The notes: a model not told the origin generated them from the sequence alone. 64,000 nucleotides of DNA from Rhinopithecus roxellana (GCF_007565055.1 NC_044553.1:45435420-45499419), one strand, 5' to 3'; positions 48,343 through 61,736 are shown, counted from the first letter of the stretch. Made by a program: numbers and translations.

Positions 48343-49629
48343 CCGGTTCTGGGCAGAATCACGTGCCCAAAAGGATGCAATCCATGGAATTTATAACAGC
48401 CAACCTTCTAACATTGTCCCCCTCCCTCCAATACACATACATACTTAGTCTTACACGGGTGCTGTTCAAAAAAGACCTCACCAAAAGCCCCCTCATATTC
48501 GGGTCTGCCTATGCAGCTTTTACAGAGGAAGGGTATTGGGAATCCTGCCCAGTTTCTTCCTGGACAAAAGTCATAAATAACTCCACCTGGGTAGGTGACT
48601 GCTGGGGTCTGTAACATGGGTATTTTCCCAGTGCAGAGGCTTTGAAATCTTCCAGGGTTTGAGATAAAATGTTAACTCTGCTGACTACAAGAAAATGATG
48701 AAGAAACAGAAAATACCACTTTAATACCAAACACTGGATTGTAATATTAATTTTCAAAATTCTAATTCTCTGAGCTTCCACTCCTGCATCCATAAAATGA
48801 AGAATAAGACCTACCTCATGCAGTGTCTTGCTCAGGCAATGTTGTTTGAGTAAGTGAAACACTGAGCTAATTAATTTGCTGAATAAATGCATCAGTGTTC
48901 TTGGTTGCAAACAATGGAAACTCAATACAACTAACTTCAGCAGAAAGAGCCTCTGTGGCCAAGGCCCCAGGGGGCTCACAGAGTTGGCCAGGAAGCAGAA
49001 AAGCCAGTGCACGATTGTGGGGTGGAACCCAAGCAGGAAACACAGCCAAGGTCTTGACACAGGAGCAGCCAGTCAGGACACAGCTGTCACCCCACAGTGT
49101 TCACACACTGCCCAGTTGGAAGCCTGTCCCTGACCACCCCCAGACACATCCCCTGCTGCTGGGCTGTCCACTCACTGAGTGCAACTCCCCTACCAAAGAA
49201 AACAGAAATGAGTCTCATTCTGTATGCCTGAGTCTCCTGGCTTCACCACTTAATGTTTAAAAAGATGTATGAATGTAACAGTGTGGAGAAATTACTGCAA
49301 TTTTGAAATAGCCATTTCTTTCACAACTGGAGGAATTAATTTCAAGTTTACTTTATATCTGCTTCTGCCAAGGACTTAGGCCCTTATACAGGTTAAAACT
49401 CAGTCCAAAAAAAAAAAAAAAATGCTAGATGGATGGATGGATGGAGGCTTAGATAGTTATACAGGTAGATAAATAATACAATAGAAAAAAACAAAACCCA
49501 AAAAAAAACAGCTAAAGGGAAATATGTCTTAAGCACTTGACCTGAGTAAATGAGCACATTTGGACAATGAATTTAACCTTAAGTTATCTGGCACCCAAGA
49601 CTTGGAGAGAAGTATGAAGTACTATACAA
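48343..49629. other. Intergenic, no gene seen
   Basis: Carries a 183-residue minus-strand open frame (48509-49060) and overlapping plus-strand frames that look like chance frames: biased composition, no family resemblance. An A-run at 49407 and (GGAT)n at 49428-49445 are present. Confidence 0.65.
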
Positions 49630-49922
49630 TTTTTTTTTTTTTTGGGACAGAGTCTCGCACTGTCACCCAGGCTGTAGTGCAGTGGCACTATCTCGGCTCA
49701 CTGCAAACTCCACCTCCTTGGTTCAACGGATTCTCCTGCCTCAGCCTCCCAAGTAGCTGGGATTATAGGCACGCCACCACACCCAACTAAGTTTTTGTAT
49801 TTTTAGTAGAGATGGGGTTTCACTATGTTGGCCAGGCTGGTCTCAAACTCCTGACCTTGTGATCTGCCTGCCTCGGCCTCCCAAAGTGCTGGGATTACAG
49901 GTGTGAACCATCGCGCCCAGTC
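49630..49922 (-). repeat. Alu element
   Basis: Full-length antisense Alu with a short T-run. Confidence 0.92.
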
Positions 49923-52900
49923 TAGAATTTTAATTTTATGTTTCACACCAAAATTTTATCTATAGAGACAAAACATTTTCTGGCAATAATCTCATGCAAA
50001 AAAGAAATTCCATTTGGGTTTTATATGAAAGGTGTTACCTGAGATAGTACACAGTACTACCAGTTATGGTTTCACTAATACAGAAAGGATGAACCTCATG
50101 TGAAATATTTTCTAGAGGCAAACTGTGTCTCAGAAATGTTTCTGTCAGGCACGCCGGAAACGGGGCCCAGGTGCTTTGGCTCCTGTGCTATAGTTTCTAC
50201 CCCAGATACGACCTGAAGAATCTGGATGTGCTTCTAGCAGATGCTGCCAATGGTCCAACATCAGATGTGTCAGAGTAAAGTTTTGGCACCGGCTAAGCCT
50301 CCATGAACGTTTGAACAAATCAAACACATCCCTGCATCTCTGCAGGTCCTTGTCGTCAGGTGCAGTGATGGGTTACTCCTTAGATTCCAGACAGGAGGTG
50401 GTAGACTGGCGTTTTGTTCTGGAAGGTTTCAAACCGTACGTGTGCTTTTGCCCAGACAGTAGCCTGGGCCTTGGCAACAGGAGGAGAACCTGCAAATGGA
50501 AATGCTTTTTAATTTATTTATTTTGCTTTTTCTGGAAGAAATTCAGAAGCTGCTCAAACTCCAGTACAGTCATGGAGCTTCCATTACCTGGGAGGCAGCC
50601 TTCCAGCAGCATGGAGCCTTGTCAGAAACTGCATTGCTAAGCGTGAGAATGGCATTAGAAGCAAAGAGGTAAATTCTAAGCTGTTCTTTGATACAGAAGA
50701 GACTTGGGGAGGCAATCAGAACCTAAAAACAGCACTGAAGTTGAACGCTTACAAAAACACCGCCAAAGGGCTGAAAACCTCCACTTCATTTCAAAAGAAG
50801 ATTGGAGACAGGTTCCCCCCGATTTTAGTAAGAAATTAAGATGAAGACAAAAATAATATTAGGTCGGTCAGATGAAAGGTGGCATCAAAGTGGGTTTTCC
50901 AGAAATGCATGCCACATGAGCCTGGAGGAGCCAGAGTAGCTCTGCAAGAAAAGCAGCCGACTGTCTGCCTCTGTGCAGAAGACTGGAGAAGGACCTGACC
51001 CAGCGGAAGAAGGAATTACCACGGCCTGAGGACCACACAGTGTCAGCCTCTCTTGGAAAGGCCCATGTTTTGCCGCTCCATTCTCCACTGACTGAACACT
51101 ATACTTCCTCAGGACTCGGCTCTGAGACACCCCTGGGGATGCTCTGCCTCCTGCAGCTCCCCCTTCCCCACACTCAGCCACCCCTCCCCAAGGTCCCTCC
51201 ATCAGCAAGGCAGATGGAATAGCTCATAAAAAGGTACATGTTCAACCCCTCGCCTTTGTGTGTGTGTGAACATAGGGCAGAGGTAGGGGGAGAGGGGACG
51301 GATAAAGGAAGAGAAGATTCTCCTTGCCCTGGAACCAGATAGTTGCTAAGTCTAGACCTGAAGTTAAAATTATTTTGCTCCTATCAGAGGACCTAGTTGG
51401 AGGGTGGGAAGAAGGGAGAGCCACCCTTCTCCCAACACACCCTTGCTTTTCCCATTTCCCTTAACTCTACCGGTTCCCTCTGTGACAACACTCCTGGGTG
51501 ACAGACTCTGGATCCCATCCCCACCCCAGAGAACCCCACACCCAGTCTAGGCCTGGTGCCCATTCTACTCTGTTGCAGGATGCTTTAGCCACTGTTGGGG
51601 AAGGGAAAAGTTGGGCGTGTGGGGAGTGAGGGTTGGGGGCTTGGGAGGGGTCCTGGCAAGTAAGAAGACCAGTGGGTTAAGAGGGAATTAGAATTCCTTG
51701 ATATTTTCCAAGAAAACTCAGGCCTAGGATATAAATGGAGAATGGAATGCAGCCAGGGCCTGGGAAGTACAATCTGGAATCTTTGCCTTCAATTTGCACG
51801 TGATAACAATGCCCCTGAAACTAACATCTGGATAACAGAGTACTTGTACACACAGCATCTTGTTTGACTCTTACACCCACCTGGTAACATATAATTATGA
51901 TCTTAATTTTACAGACCAGGAAAGCTAGCCCTAGGGAAGTGAAATGACTTTCCCCCAAAGAAGCAGCAATAAGTGGGCTTTGAGTCTTCTGATCCCAGAG
52001 TATATTGATGATAAAATAACTCATGAACTTTAGCAATTATTTCAGAATTCTCATGCTGCGGAATTAACAAAATAAAAAGCAAATAGAGAATATATAAGAA
52101 AAAAAGATTTACCTATGTTAAATCAACTGCACTTACATCCCCTAATGTGAACTCCTCATCCTTGGGCCTAAAAATTGTGGAAATGGGTATGATAATGGAC
52201 ATGATGAATTGTGTCGATTAATACATTTCTTACAAGTTTTATTTATTATAACCTAATAAAATCTATACACATGATATTTTCACAAATCATGTTCTTCATG
52301 GTATCTGCTTACAATAGTTGTGTGTTCTCTAAGGGACTGCAGTATTCAATTATTTTATTAGGCTTGTAATACTTCACAAGATAAAGTATAAAGCTAATAT
52401 AAAGACATGGTTTTTGCTCCAAATTGATGCTGAATTCTAAATAAGGATGATAGTATGAGACAAATTAATATCTTTGTAATTTGGCTTGTAAGATACAATT
52501 CCCAGAAGAGAGGCTCTTACCACACACAAAAATATGGAGACGGGAGGGAGGAACGTGACTTAATTTAGGTACACTGCCACCAGGTGGAGGCAGAGTGCCA
52601 TGGACTGTAAGTCCAAAACAATAGGTGGAGGATTTGTTAAAATTACAGACTGTAGCTCTGGGTTCAAACCCTACAGACTTGTAATCACAAACGTTTCCAT
52701 TTTTTATGTATTAGAAACATTTACTGGAAAATAAAATTCAAGCAAGCGATATACAAACATTTAAAACAGCTCTTTAGAAGGATTTTGCAAATTAAAACTA
52801 TAGTTACATCTTTCCCTTCAATCTCTTAAGGTTCTTTTTCTCACAAACACCTTCAAATAAGGTGAATATTGATCCCTCCTAATGTTGTTTTAGTGTGAAA

Positions 52901-54450
52901 CCCCCAAGATATCTGGAATGGGTTTGGTGAAAACTTCCAAAGCTCCATTTCAGGCTCTGATCTCTTAGTCTCTCCTTCTCTCAGCCAGTATGAGAAATAG
53001 TGATGAAGGGAACTGGAAGGATAGTAGTGGTGAAGGCTATGGAGGGCGACCGACTGTCCCAGTTTCCCCAACACTGCCCCAGTGTTAGCCCCAGTGTCCC
53101 ACACCCAGGGACACCCCTAGTCCCAAGCAAACCAAAAAAAAAAAAAATATATAGGCTTTCATTTCAGGCTTGCTGGTCCAAGACCTTCATCTCTTTCTAT
53201 GAGAAAAAGGCCAAATGCCCCCCTATCTAATGAACCCCTCAAATCTCATGTATAAAAGCCCTCCTTCAGTGTGAGTCTTTGCGGTGAGGTTAAGATTGTG
53301 CTTTGTATTTTACGTGGAGGCAGGCATGATGCATAGGAGAAAGATAAACGTATAGAGGCTGGTGAAGTAGCAGCGGGGAGCAGGCGGACCAGCTGTTTCA
53401 GGTAAACAGACAGGGCCTCGAGGAAGTCCCTCAGTTTATCATGCCAACCTCTTTGGACACCCTGAAGCCTCTGATAAGGCTGTCTGGTGGCAGGGAAGCA
53501 GGAGAGAGTCCGCTCCAACTGACACAGGATGTGACCCTGGAACAGAGGCTGGCGGCTCCTGGAAGGGATATATTTAGCCCAGCTCTGTTAATAGCTGACC
53601 TCTTGGATTGCCTCAGGAATGTAGCAGGCAGAGTTCTTCACAGTGAAATAACATGTACGGGCTTATAACTTGAAAAGAAGACTATCTTCAAGGAATGACC
53701 TTAAAAAGAATGACTCCACAGGGACTAGATGAAAATGTTAATGTTATTTTGTGCATTGCTTTCCTGAGCAGTTTATATCCATTAGATTCATTTCCTGTAT
53801 TCTTTCATGTAATCAGTACAACCATAGTTTAGCTTTTCTTCAGGGCAAGAGTTCTTTGTCAAGTTCATGTTCTCAGGCAGAGTCCTAACAAATCCTGCAG
53901 GTATAGTACACCTGGTACCTGCCGGCACCTATTGATGAGGAAAGCCACAAGATGTGGTAACTTTATCAAAAACAGAGATCTGGTTAGAATTACCTCCAAT
54001 CCTCCAAAGAATGAAACAGAGATGCTGAACATGGGAGCAATGTCCCACTGGGATGGCAGGGTGATCTCATGTGGTGCCTACCAGGGCGGGGGGAGGGAGG
54101 GGCTGGGGAGCCGGGAGGTGGGAGTTCCGAGGGCTGAAGCCTGGAATGGCAACAGACAAGGAACAAGGCGACACAATAGCACAAACACTGTTAGAACAAC
54201 ACATTTATTTACTGAATCAGAAGCAGGAGAACTGAAGACAGCTGAGAAATATGGTGGAGTTCCTCACTCGACAATGAATAAGCAGACTGTAATTTACAAT
54301 GGCATGGGTGTTAGGCTGCCATGTGTTATGTAAATAGCTGTGGGTCCCTTTAAGAACAGAAATCCAGTGAGGACAAGGCCCTTTTGTGATACAGACTGGC
54401 TTTCCTGACTCAGACCTATCTTGATTTCAGGGAATAAAAGGAAGCCCACT
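49923..54450. other. Intergenic, largely non-repetitive
   Basis: 50100-51700 and 53200-53700 show little resemblance to any repeat I know and no convincing exon. Near 52575-52593 is a CTCF-like sequence (TGCCACCAGGTGGAGGCAG). A MIR-type fragment lies near 51850-51985. Confidence 0.6.
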
Positions 54451-54457
54451 TGGATAG

Positions 54458-54645
54458 AGCTGCCAGATAAACTAGAGGACACCCAGTTAAGTTTAAATGT
54501 CAGGTAAACAACAAACAAAATATATTTTTATTGTAAGTGGGTCCCAAATATTGCATAGGACCTACTTATACTAAACATGTTATGTGTTGTTTATCTGAAA
54601 TTCAAATTTAAGTGGGCATCCTGTTTGCCAAATCTGTAACCCTAC
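54458..54645. mobile_element. Palindromic MITE-like DNA transposon remnant
   Basis: The two halves are imperfect reverse complements: the left begins GGACACCCAGTTAAGTTTAA and the right ends TTCAAATTTAAGTGGGCATC; GTTGTTTATCTGAAATT on the right pairs with the matching left arm. About 190 bp, no coding, typical of a small non-autonomous DNA transposon. Confidence 0.7.
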
Positions 54646-54999
54646 ACCTGGGATCAAAAAGGAACAGGCAATAAGAAGGGAAGGGAAGCACTGCCATTAA
54701 GGCAAAGGAACGGACACTTGGAGCAACATCAGAAATACCCAAGAATAGAGGAGAAGCTCAAACAGTGAGAGGGCAAAGGGGCATGGAGAGGAAATGCTGG
54801 CCTCAACAGCAAAAGCTCCCAAGAACCCCCTCCAAATAGCTTCAAAGTTTTTCAGCTCACCTTGTTCCTGTTTGAGTGAATGGTCAGATATTGAAAATTA
54901 TTTTATTGGCCTTGTTGGGGCACATAACATTCTTTTTTAAAGAGTAGAAGGCTGGCCTTCAAACTTAACTGGGCGTTCTTGGTAAAATTCTTCTGATTA

Positions 55000-57900
55000 A
55001 AAACCCACTCAAATGAAGTCAAAGCGGGTTGGCTGGTGGGCTGGGAGTGGGTAGAGAGGTGGAGTTATAAACCCAGAAGGATGAAGAGAACAGGAGGGGA
55101 TGTAGAACGCAGACCCTGATGGAATTCTGGAAGCGGGAGAGCAGATAGATGGAAAAGAGATCACCACGCTCCATGGAGAGCCCACCAAGCTGGCAGGGAC
55201 TTGAGTTCAGAGGGGCCAGGCACCCAGATGAAAGGAGACTGGTCCTTGTGCTGAAGAGTAGACACCAGCAGCCACCACATCCTTCACCAGTGGCCAGCTG
55301 CGAGTCCCTTGGTAAGGAGAACAGAGAGTTGTTCTCTGCAGAAACTGGAAGGTAGAGAGGCTTCAGTCTTGGAAACTCCAGGTATAGCAGAGCACAGAAG
55401 CAAGTCAGGTGGGCTGAAAACAGTAGAAGCGATGGGATCGAACACAGACACCTTCCTCTGACCTGAACACACAGTGAAGGCTCCAGCCCAGCCCCAGGCA
55501 GGGGAGAGGAAGGTTCCTCCCCAGAGAGAGAAAATGACCACAGAGAAGGGGTTCCCACATATCGCCCTCACCCCCAGTACACAAAAATAACTTGCAGAAC
55601 TTCCAATCAGTTTATTTCTGTCACAGTCTTAAATATAAACAAACAGCCAAGGATGATCAGCCATTGGAGGGAATTTCCAATCCTCCTCCAGAAGCCCCCC
55701 AGCCAAAGGACCAAAAGAAGAAAAAAAAAGTAAACAAATAGATGAAAATGTCAGATACAGAAGGTGGACTTTAAAATTTCTACTTAATAACCTCAAATAT
55801 ATGAGACTATATTAGATACTCTTTCTCCCCAAAAAAGAACAGAATATGATTAAGATGAATCAATTGGAGGACAAAGTAATCTTGGTGGCTTTAAGCATGA
55901 TACCACAATAAAAATTCAATAGAAGGCTTAGAATATAAAGAAGATAGTATCTCTTGTAAAATAGAACAAAAAGACAAAGATATGGAAAATATAACAGAAA
56001 ATATAAAGGACACAGAGAATTCAGGAAGACCAATTTTCACATAATAGATATTTCAGAAAATGGAGTTGAGAAAACAGAGGCAATGAAATGATCAAAAAAC
56101 GATATTGAAAAATTAACAGAACTGAATAATAAGAGCTAACATTTATTGAGTGTTCACTGTGTTTTAAAAGTATTAATTAACTTAATCTTCCTGATAATCC
56201 TGTGAGGTAGCTCCTATGATTCGTGCAATGTACAGATACGGAAACTGAAGTACAGAGAGGTTGAGTAACTTGTCCAGTGCCTTCCAGCCAGCAGGGCCAG
56301 GACCAGGATTCAAACCCAGAGTCCAGCTCAGGAGCTCAAGCTCTGGGACTCACTATGTCTTAGTCTTGATTTCCTACAAACCAAACCCAAAGAATAAATT
56401 TTTCTTGCTAACTCTTCATTGCAGAATACAATGAAGCAAGAATGATGGAAAACAGGGAATAAGGCAGGGAAGGGGGGGAAACAAATATAAGAGAGGGTGC
56501 TTCCAAGCTGGCCATGGATTTGTAATGAGCAAAGATGCTTGCTTTTCAGTCTCTTAACGATCCAACTCAGAGCAAATAGGAAAAATTATCTGCCGGTTCC
56601 CATTTCCAATGGTCAGACTTGCCGCATAAGATTGTATCCTCCCTCCTCTATGGTTCTTGGCTGCTCCATCTGGCTCTTCCAGAGGCCATCAAGGAAGCCA
56701 GATCCCACTGCAGCAGCAGCAGCAGCAGCAGCAGCAATGGCAGCAGCAAGTGTGCATGGGCCAGTGGCACACCCACAAGCTTGCACAACTGCCTGCTGCA
56801 TCTCAGGCCCAGCTCAAAAAGCCATCAGGCACGTGCAGGTGCTGAGTGCACCGACAGAGTCTCATGCCTTAGTGGGAACAGGGAAGTCCTAGGGAAGAAA
56901 GTGAATGACAGTTGCATGAGGTATGAGGAGGGTCCTGTTGAATCATGCCTTCATGTGAGCGGCACGAAGGATTGGAGCAGCTGCCATGGTGGGCCTGGCC
57001 AGCCAAGAAAGCAGTGCTCCACACTGGTGATGACAGAGGCAGAACTCAACAAAGGTCAAAAGTCCCCTCTGCAGCCTTTAAGAGTGTGGTTGGCGCCAAG
57101 TGGTTTTCCTAGGGGGCCATCAGTGAATGGCAGCCAGTCCAATCAGGGGGACACATGATTGGGTATGGCACTCTGCTATGCTGAGTCTGCAGAACTGCAT
57201 GCTGACAATGACTATCTCAATACAGCATTTGCCACTATGTGCCAGGCACTATTCTAAATGCTGCATGTATATTATTTGTTTTAATCCTCATAGCAATGTC
57301 ATGAGGTTCCTCGGGATTTTCCAGACAAAAACAACTAACCCAGAGAGGGTTAGTAAGTTAATCAGTGCCATAGCTGGTATATGGTGGAGTCAGGTTTTGA
57401 ATCTGGGCCATCCAATTCTGGTGTCAGTACATTTAACTATCAAAAGCCCACTGACCTATTGTTGAATGATCAACAAACAAATTAAAAAAGACCTCCCAAG
57501 AGGTAAAAATTTGGAACATCAGGAATAAAAAGATGATTCTAAAAGCTTCCAGGGGAACAAATCAATAGAATTAGAATGAGAATAGTGTTTGTGTTCTGAG
57601 CAACAATGTAAAAGCCAGGAAACAATGAAGCAATGCCTTCAAAATGTTAAAGAAGATAATTCTTTATCTGCTAGAATTTTACAACCAGGCAAATTGAATC
57701 AAGTACGAAAACAGAACGGACATTTGCAGACATGTTTAGACTCAGATAATTGACCTTCCTTTCTTAAAAGTGCCTGGAGGATATGCATCTTGGTTACAAG
57801 GAAGTAATCCAAGAAAAGGAAGGCACGACATCCCAGAAACCTAAATCCAACCTAGAAAAGCTGTTGAGAGAAGATCCCAAGTTAATCCCAAGTGTGGCAG

Positions 57901-58200
57901 AACTGGAGAGCCACTAATCCTCACTGGTGCTGGAAGAGATAGTGCTTCATGAAGGAGTGTCCAGGAAAAAGTCCACCCACAGTAGAAAGGGTGATGCAAT
58001 AGGTGATATGATGAAGCTTCTGGAAAGAAGATGCAATCGGGCAATTATTAACTCAAAGAATGACAAAAGGCCTATTCAAGAAAAAATATGGAATCCCAGT
58101 ATTCTAATGGGTTCTGGAGTGAACAATACTTACACTGTCATAATGGTTTAAAGACCTATTGTTGATATAATTTAAAGTGTGGTAAAATTTGGGCGAGAGG
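55000..58200 (+). mobile_element. HAL1-like LINE, interrupted
   Basis: 55000-56127 resembles the 5' and ORF1-like part of HAL1 (half-L1), with phrases such as CATCACCAGTGG-type text and ATGAATCAATTGGAGGACAA. 57480-58200 resembles its 3' part, including AATGCCTTCAAAATGTTAAA and a glutamine/asparagine-rich ORF1-like end. The middle (about 56128-57475) is an insertion holding two MIR-type SINEs and an unidentified segment. Frames are closed. Confidence 0.55.
56360..57185 (+). other. Unidentified segment with a (CAG)8 run and a long open frame
   Basis: A 179-residue plus-strand frame (56619-57158) spans a (CAG)8 tract at 56711-56736 and a second short CAG cluster. The frame is serine/cysteine rich and matches no protein I know. 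Dense TG and CA where CpG might once have been suggests a decayed CpG-rich repeat such as an LTR. It lies between two MIR-type SINEs (56140-56345 and 57200-57430) inside the HAL1-like element. Coding status is doubtful. Confidence 0.45.
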
Positions 58201-59080
58201 ATGAAGAGGGGCGGAGATATGAAATCTTCATCTCTGATAACATTGGTAAGTTTAAATATTGCAATGTACCCATGTATTTAAATGCATAGATAACTCAGAG
58301 AAAGCAGCTAAAAATTCAAAGCATGTCCCTTAGCCAAGAACTAGCAGCCAGTGTGGGTTTGTTCATGGAAGTACTGCTTTGTATTATAAGCCTTTTAACA
58401 GTGCTTGCTTTCTTAATTATGTAAATAATTACCTCAATTTTTTAAAACATAAAACTCCTCTGTTTTAAAAAGAACAAGCCTGCAAGAGAAGCTAATGCAA
58501 TTAAGAGCATGGCCTCATGGACCCCCCAAGTTTCCCTTGCAGTTCACCTTCTTGGCACAGACCAACTCTCCATGAACTCCCCTCCCTTGAGTCACTCATG
58601 TCTTTGGTTTGTGCTCCGTCTTTGGCTTTGAGCAGCTGGCATCCTTTCATTTCCCATTCTGACATCCGCCTTCCATACAAGGTCCCAATTCGCCTTTTGT
58701 CTTGAACCTTGATAGCTCAACCTTTTTCTTCCACCCTGCCTTTTTCCCCAACTTCTAAGACAAATGGCTCAGAAATGTGTCTTTAAACAATTATAGGAAA
58801 TATAATCTGTTGTAACTACTAATTTATCTCTGTGACTTCGGCCAAATCACCTTGCTTCTCATAGTTTCCTTGTCTGTGAAGTAAGAGATTAAATCTCGAT
58901 GATTCTAAATCTTCCATCTCCATCTTCCACCTCTTTGATTTATATTTGGATCTTAAGGCTGAGTTGGCAAAGGTCTATAGGAATAATCATAAAGGAAGTG
59001 ATGCCATCTATTCTATGATTAAGGAAAATAATTTACTGAAGATTCATATTGGGTTCTGTTCACTTTAAAAAGAAATGTAG
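58200..59080. other. Intergenic, no gene seen
   Basis: AT-rich unique sequence; only chance open frames. Confidence 0.65.
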
Positions 59081-59081
59081 G

Positions 59082-59395
59082 CTGGGCATGCTGGCTCATG
59101 CTTGTAATGCCAGCACTTTGGGAAGACAAGGCAGGTGGATCACCTGAGGTCAGGAATTCGAGACAAGCCTGGCCAACATGGTGAAACCCCAAATATATCT
59201 ACCAAAAATACAAAAATTAACCGGGCCTGGTGGCACATGCCTATAATCCCAGCTACTTGGGAGGCTGAAGCAGGAGAATCGCTTGAACCTAGGAGCTGGA
59301 GGTTGCAGTGAGCCAAGATTGCGCCACTGCACTCCAGCCTGGGCAACAGAATGAGACTCAGTCTCCATAAAAATAAATAAATAAATAAATAAATC
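59082..59395 (+). repeat. Alu element
   Basis: Full-length sense Alu with an (AAAT)n tail; AGAAATGT precedes it and recurs right after it. Confidence 0.92.
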
Positions 59396-60384
59396 AGAAA
59401 TGTGAAACTCTCCATCTGAAACTTAAAGAATCAATGGTCCAGAGCTGAATCAAGCTAATAGAAAGCCTAAATGGAGAGCAGAGGGTTCCAAAGTCATTGA
59501 ATTAGTCAGTCCTGATCAAGCTTCTTTTATGAACCTTTTTATGAGAGGGATATTCAAATCCAGATTACAATAATGGCTCCAGTGACCTTGTAACACAAAG
59601 ATGGGAGTTTGGTTTTAAATTTCCTAAACTCTTAGGTGAGATAAAAGGTAACTGGAGACAGACAAAGGCAGAGGCTTCCATTACAAAGGGCCCAAATGAC
59701 AAAAGAATAAAATAAGAGCCCAAAGATGCCCAGCCATCCCTAATTAGGAAAAAGGATATTGTGCTGTTACAGGCAAAAGCATTTTTCCTTTCTTCCAAGG
59801 TACAGAACACCAAATTGTGTGAACTAATCCACTTGCCAAGTGGATCTTAGGACCAAAACAGAAATGATGGTATGCATTTATAATTACCAACAGGTAAATT
59901 ATAAATGGCAGGTTTAATATGCCTTCTAGAATTAGGGAGAAAAACCTTATTAGATATATGAGAGCCCGGAGTCATATCACTAAGTAGATTAGACTTGATG
60001 GAACCTGCCAATTATGTACCAGCATATCTGTTAAACCCAGAATTAGCATCTTTGCCCCTCTCCCATCCAGGAAAGAAAGCCCCACACTGTGGAACAAAAC
60101 AGGTTTTATATTCTGGGCCCACTGAAGAGGACTAACCTCTTCAACTTCAGTGGAGGTCTGGAAGTTTGATGGGCTACCTGGGCTCCTGGTGGGCTGCCTG
60201 TCAGAGAAACCCAAGGAAGACACCCTGTTCAAAAGACCTATTATAAACTTGCCTACAGATTTTTCAAGTTGAGTAGTAAGCAGAATTCAGAGGCTCCTTC
60301 ATCTCCCTGGCCCTAGAGGCCTGTGTGCCCATCAAAGAGGTGGTGAGTGTCTACCGGAAGCTGGTCTTGGTATGTGATGTTTCT

Positions 60385-60430
<46 letters not shown>

Positions 60431-60675
60431 AGTAAGCGGGTAGGGGGTGGGGGAGTGGAAGAAGTTCTCCACAAGCTCAAAAATTTCTTTGAAGTCTCAG
60501 ATTGTGTCTTTAAAAGTCAGGCTTTCAATTCTTCCCCGTAATAGATCAGTCCTTATTTTAATACAAAAGTTCCCTCCCAAAACATTGAGTAAATCTATGC
60601 TCCACAGTGAGGATCCATGATTATCTAAAAGCTTAGGGAACCCCAACTCAGACGCACAACTGGTACCCCAAGTGT
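59396..60675. other. Intergenic, no gene seen
   Basis: Unique sequence with a (GT)n microsatellite at 60385-60426. Confidence 0.7.
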
Positions 60676-60680
60676 ACTTG

Positions 60681-61205
60681 TGCTGGGGATAGGCTCCCAA
60701 ATCTGGCCATAAACTGGCCCCAAAACTGGCCATAAACAAAATCTCTGCAGTACTGTGACATGTTCGTGATGGCCATGATGCTGACAAGATGGCTGTGACG
60801 CCCATGGGCCATGACCCATGATGTGGGTTTACCAGAATGAGGGCAAGGAACACCCGGCCCACCCAGGGCAGAAAACCACTTAAAGGTGTTCCTAAGCCAC
60901 AAACAATAGCATGAGCCATCCGTGCCTTAAGCACATGTTCCTGCTGCAGATAACTAGCCAGACCCATCCCTTTGTTTCGGGCCATCCCTTTGTTTCCTGT
61001 AAGAAATACTTTTAGTTAATCTATAATCTATAGAAACAATGTTTATCATTGGCTTGCTATCAATAAATATGTGGGTAAATCTCTGTTTTGGGCTCTCAGC
61101 TCTGAAGGCTGTGGGTCCCCTGTTTCCCACTCTACATGCCATTTTTCTGTGTGTGTGTCTTCAATTCCTCTAGCACTGCTGATCTCGACTTAGCTGGTCT
61201 CGGCA
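60681..61205 (+). mobile_element. Solo endogenous-retrovirus LTR
   Basis: 525 bp bounded by TG...CA and flanked by ACTTG at 60676-60680 and 61206-61210. Internal landmarks are repeated CTGGCCATAAACTGG text, CATCCCTTTGTTTC given twice, an AATAAA at 61062-61067 and a GT-rich stretch near 61148-61158 in the usual R/U5 layout. I recognise it as a primate ERV LTR but will not name the family; no internal retroviral sequence is next to it. Confidence 0.85.
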
Positions 61206-61736
61206 ACTTGTCCCCCAAATGAGAAGCAGGGCTGCTGGAAAGAGCACTGTGCAAGGAGTGAGGCTGTGCCCTGCATGCTCATGGCACCTGGGGAGACAAG
61301 GAGGCTCAGCACATGTCAGATGAGAAAATGAATGAATGAATGAATGAACGAACGAAGAGCTGGTGACTCCTAGTGGAATACCAGTTTCTACGAGTCCTAC
61401 TTGACCTGCAGCAGGTGAGCCATTTCGCTGACACTCATGGCACAAGCCAAACACGTACACTCAGGACAGACTTTGAGGACATACCCTGAAGATACAAAAG
61501 GACAAACCTAGCAGGAGTAATTGATCACTTGGGAAAAAGGAACCTGAACTCAGGAGACAAAGCAACTGACAAGAGGGGAATTCTATCTGGAAAACTGTTA
61601 GACATGGGTGTTAAACATCCCCACTGTCTGTGGCAGGAGAATAAATCATGTTGCCAGCAGCAATTTGCAGGCAAGGGAAGGTTAAGGAGAATAGAACAGG
61701 AGAGCCAGAAAACACAGAGGAGCTTCTCCGGTAGGA

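Noticed and set aside
48509..49060. 183-residue minus-strand open frame
   Set aside because: No family resemblance, hydrophobic biased composition and multiple overlapping frames; most likely chance.
55019..55558. 179-residue minus-strand open frame
   Set aside because: It is antisense to a HAL1-like LINE region and rich in Ser, Leu and Pro; not a gene.
60497..60985. 162-residue minus-strand open frame
   Set aside because: It crosses the boundary of the solo LTR and has no protein similarity I can see.
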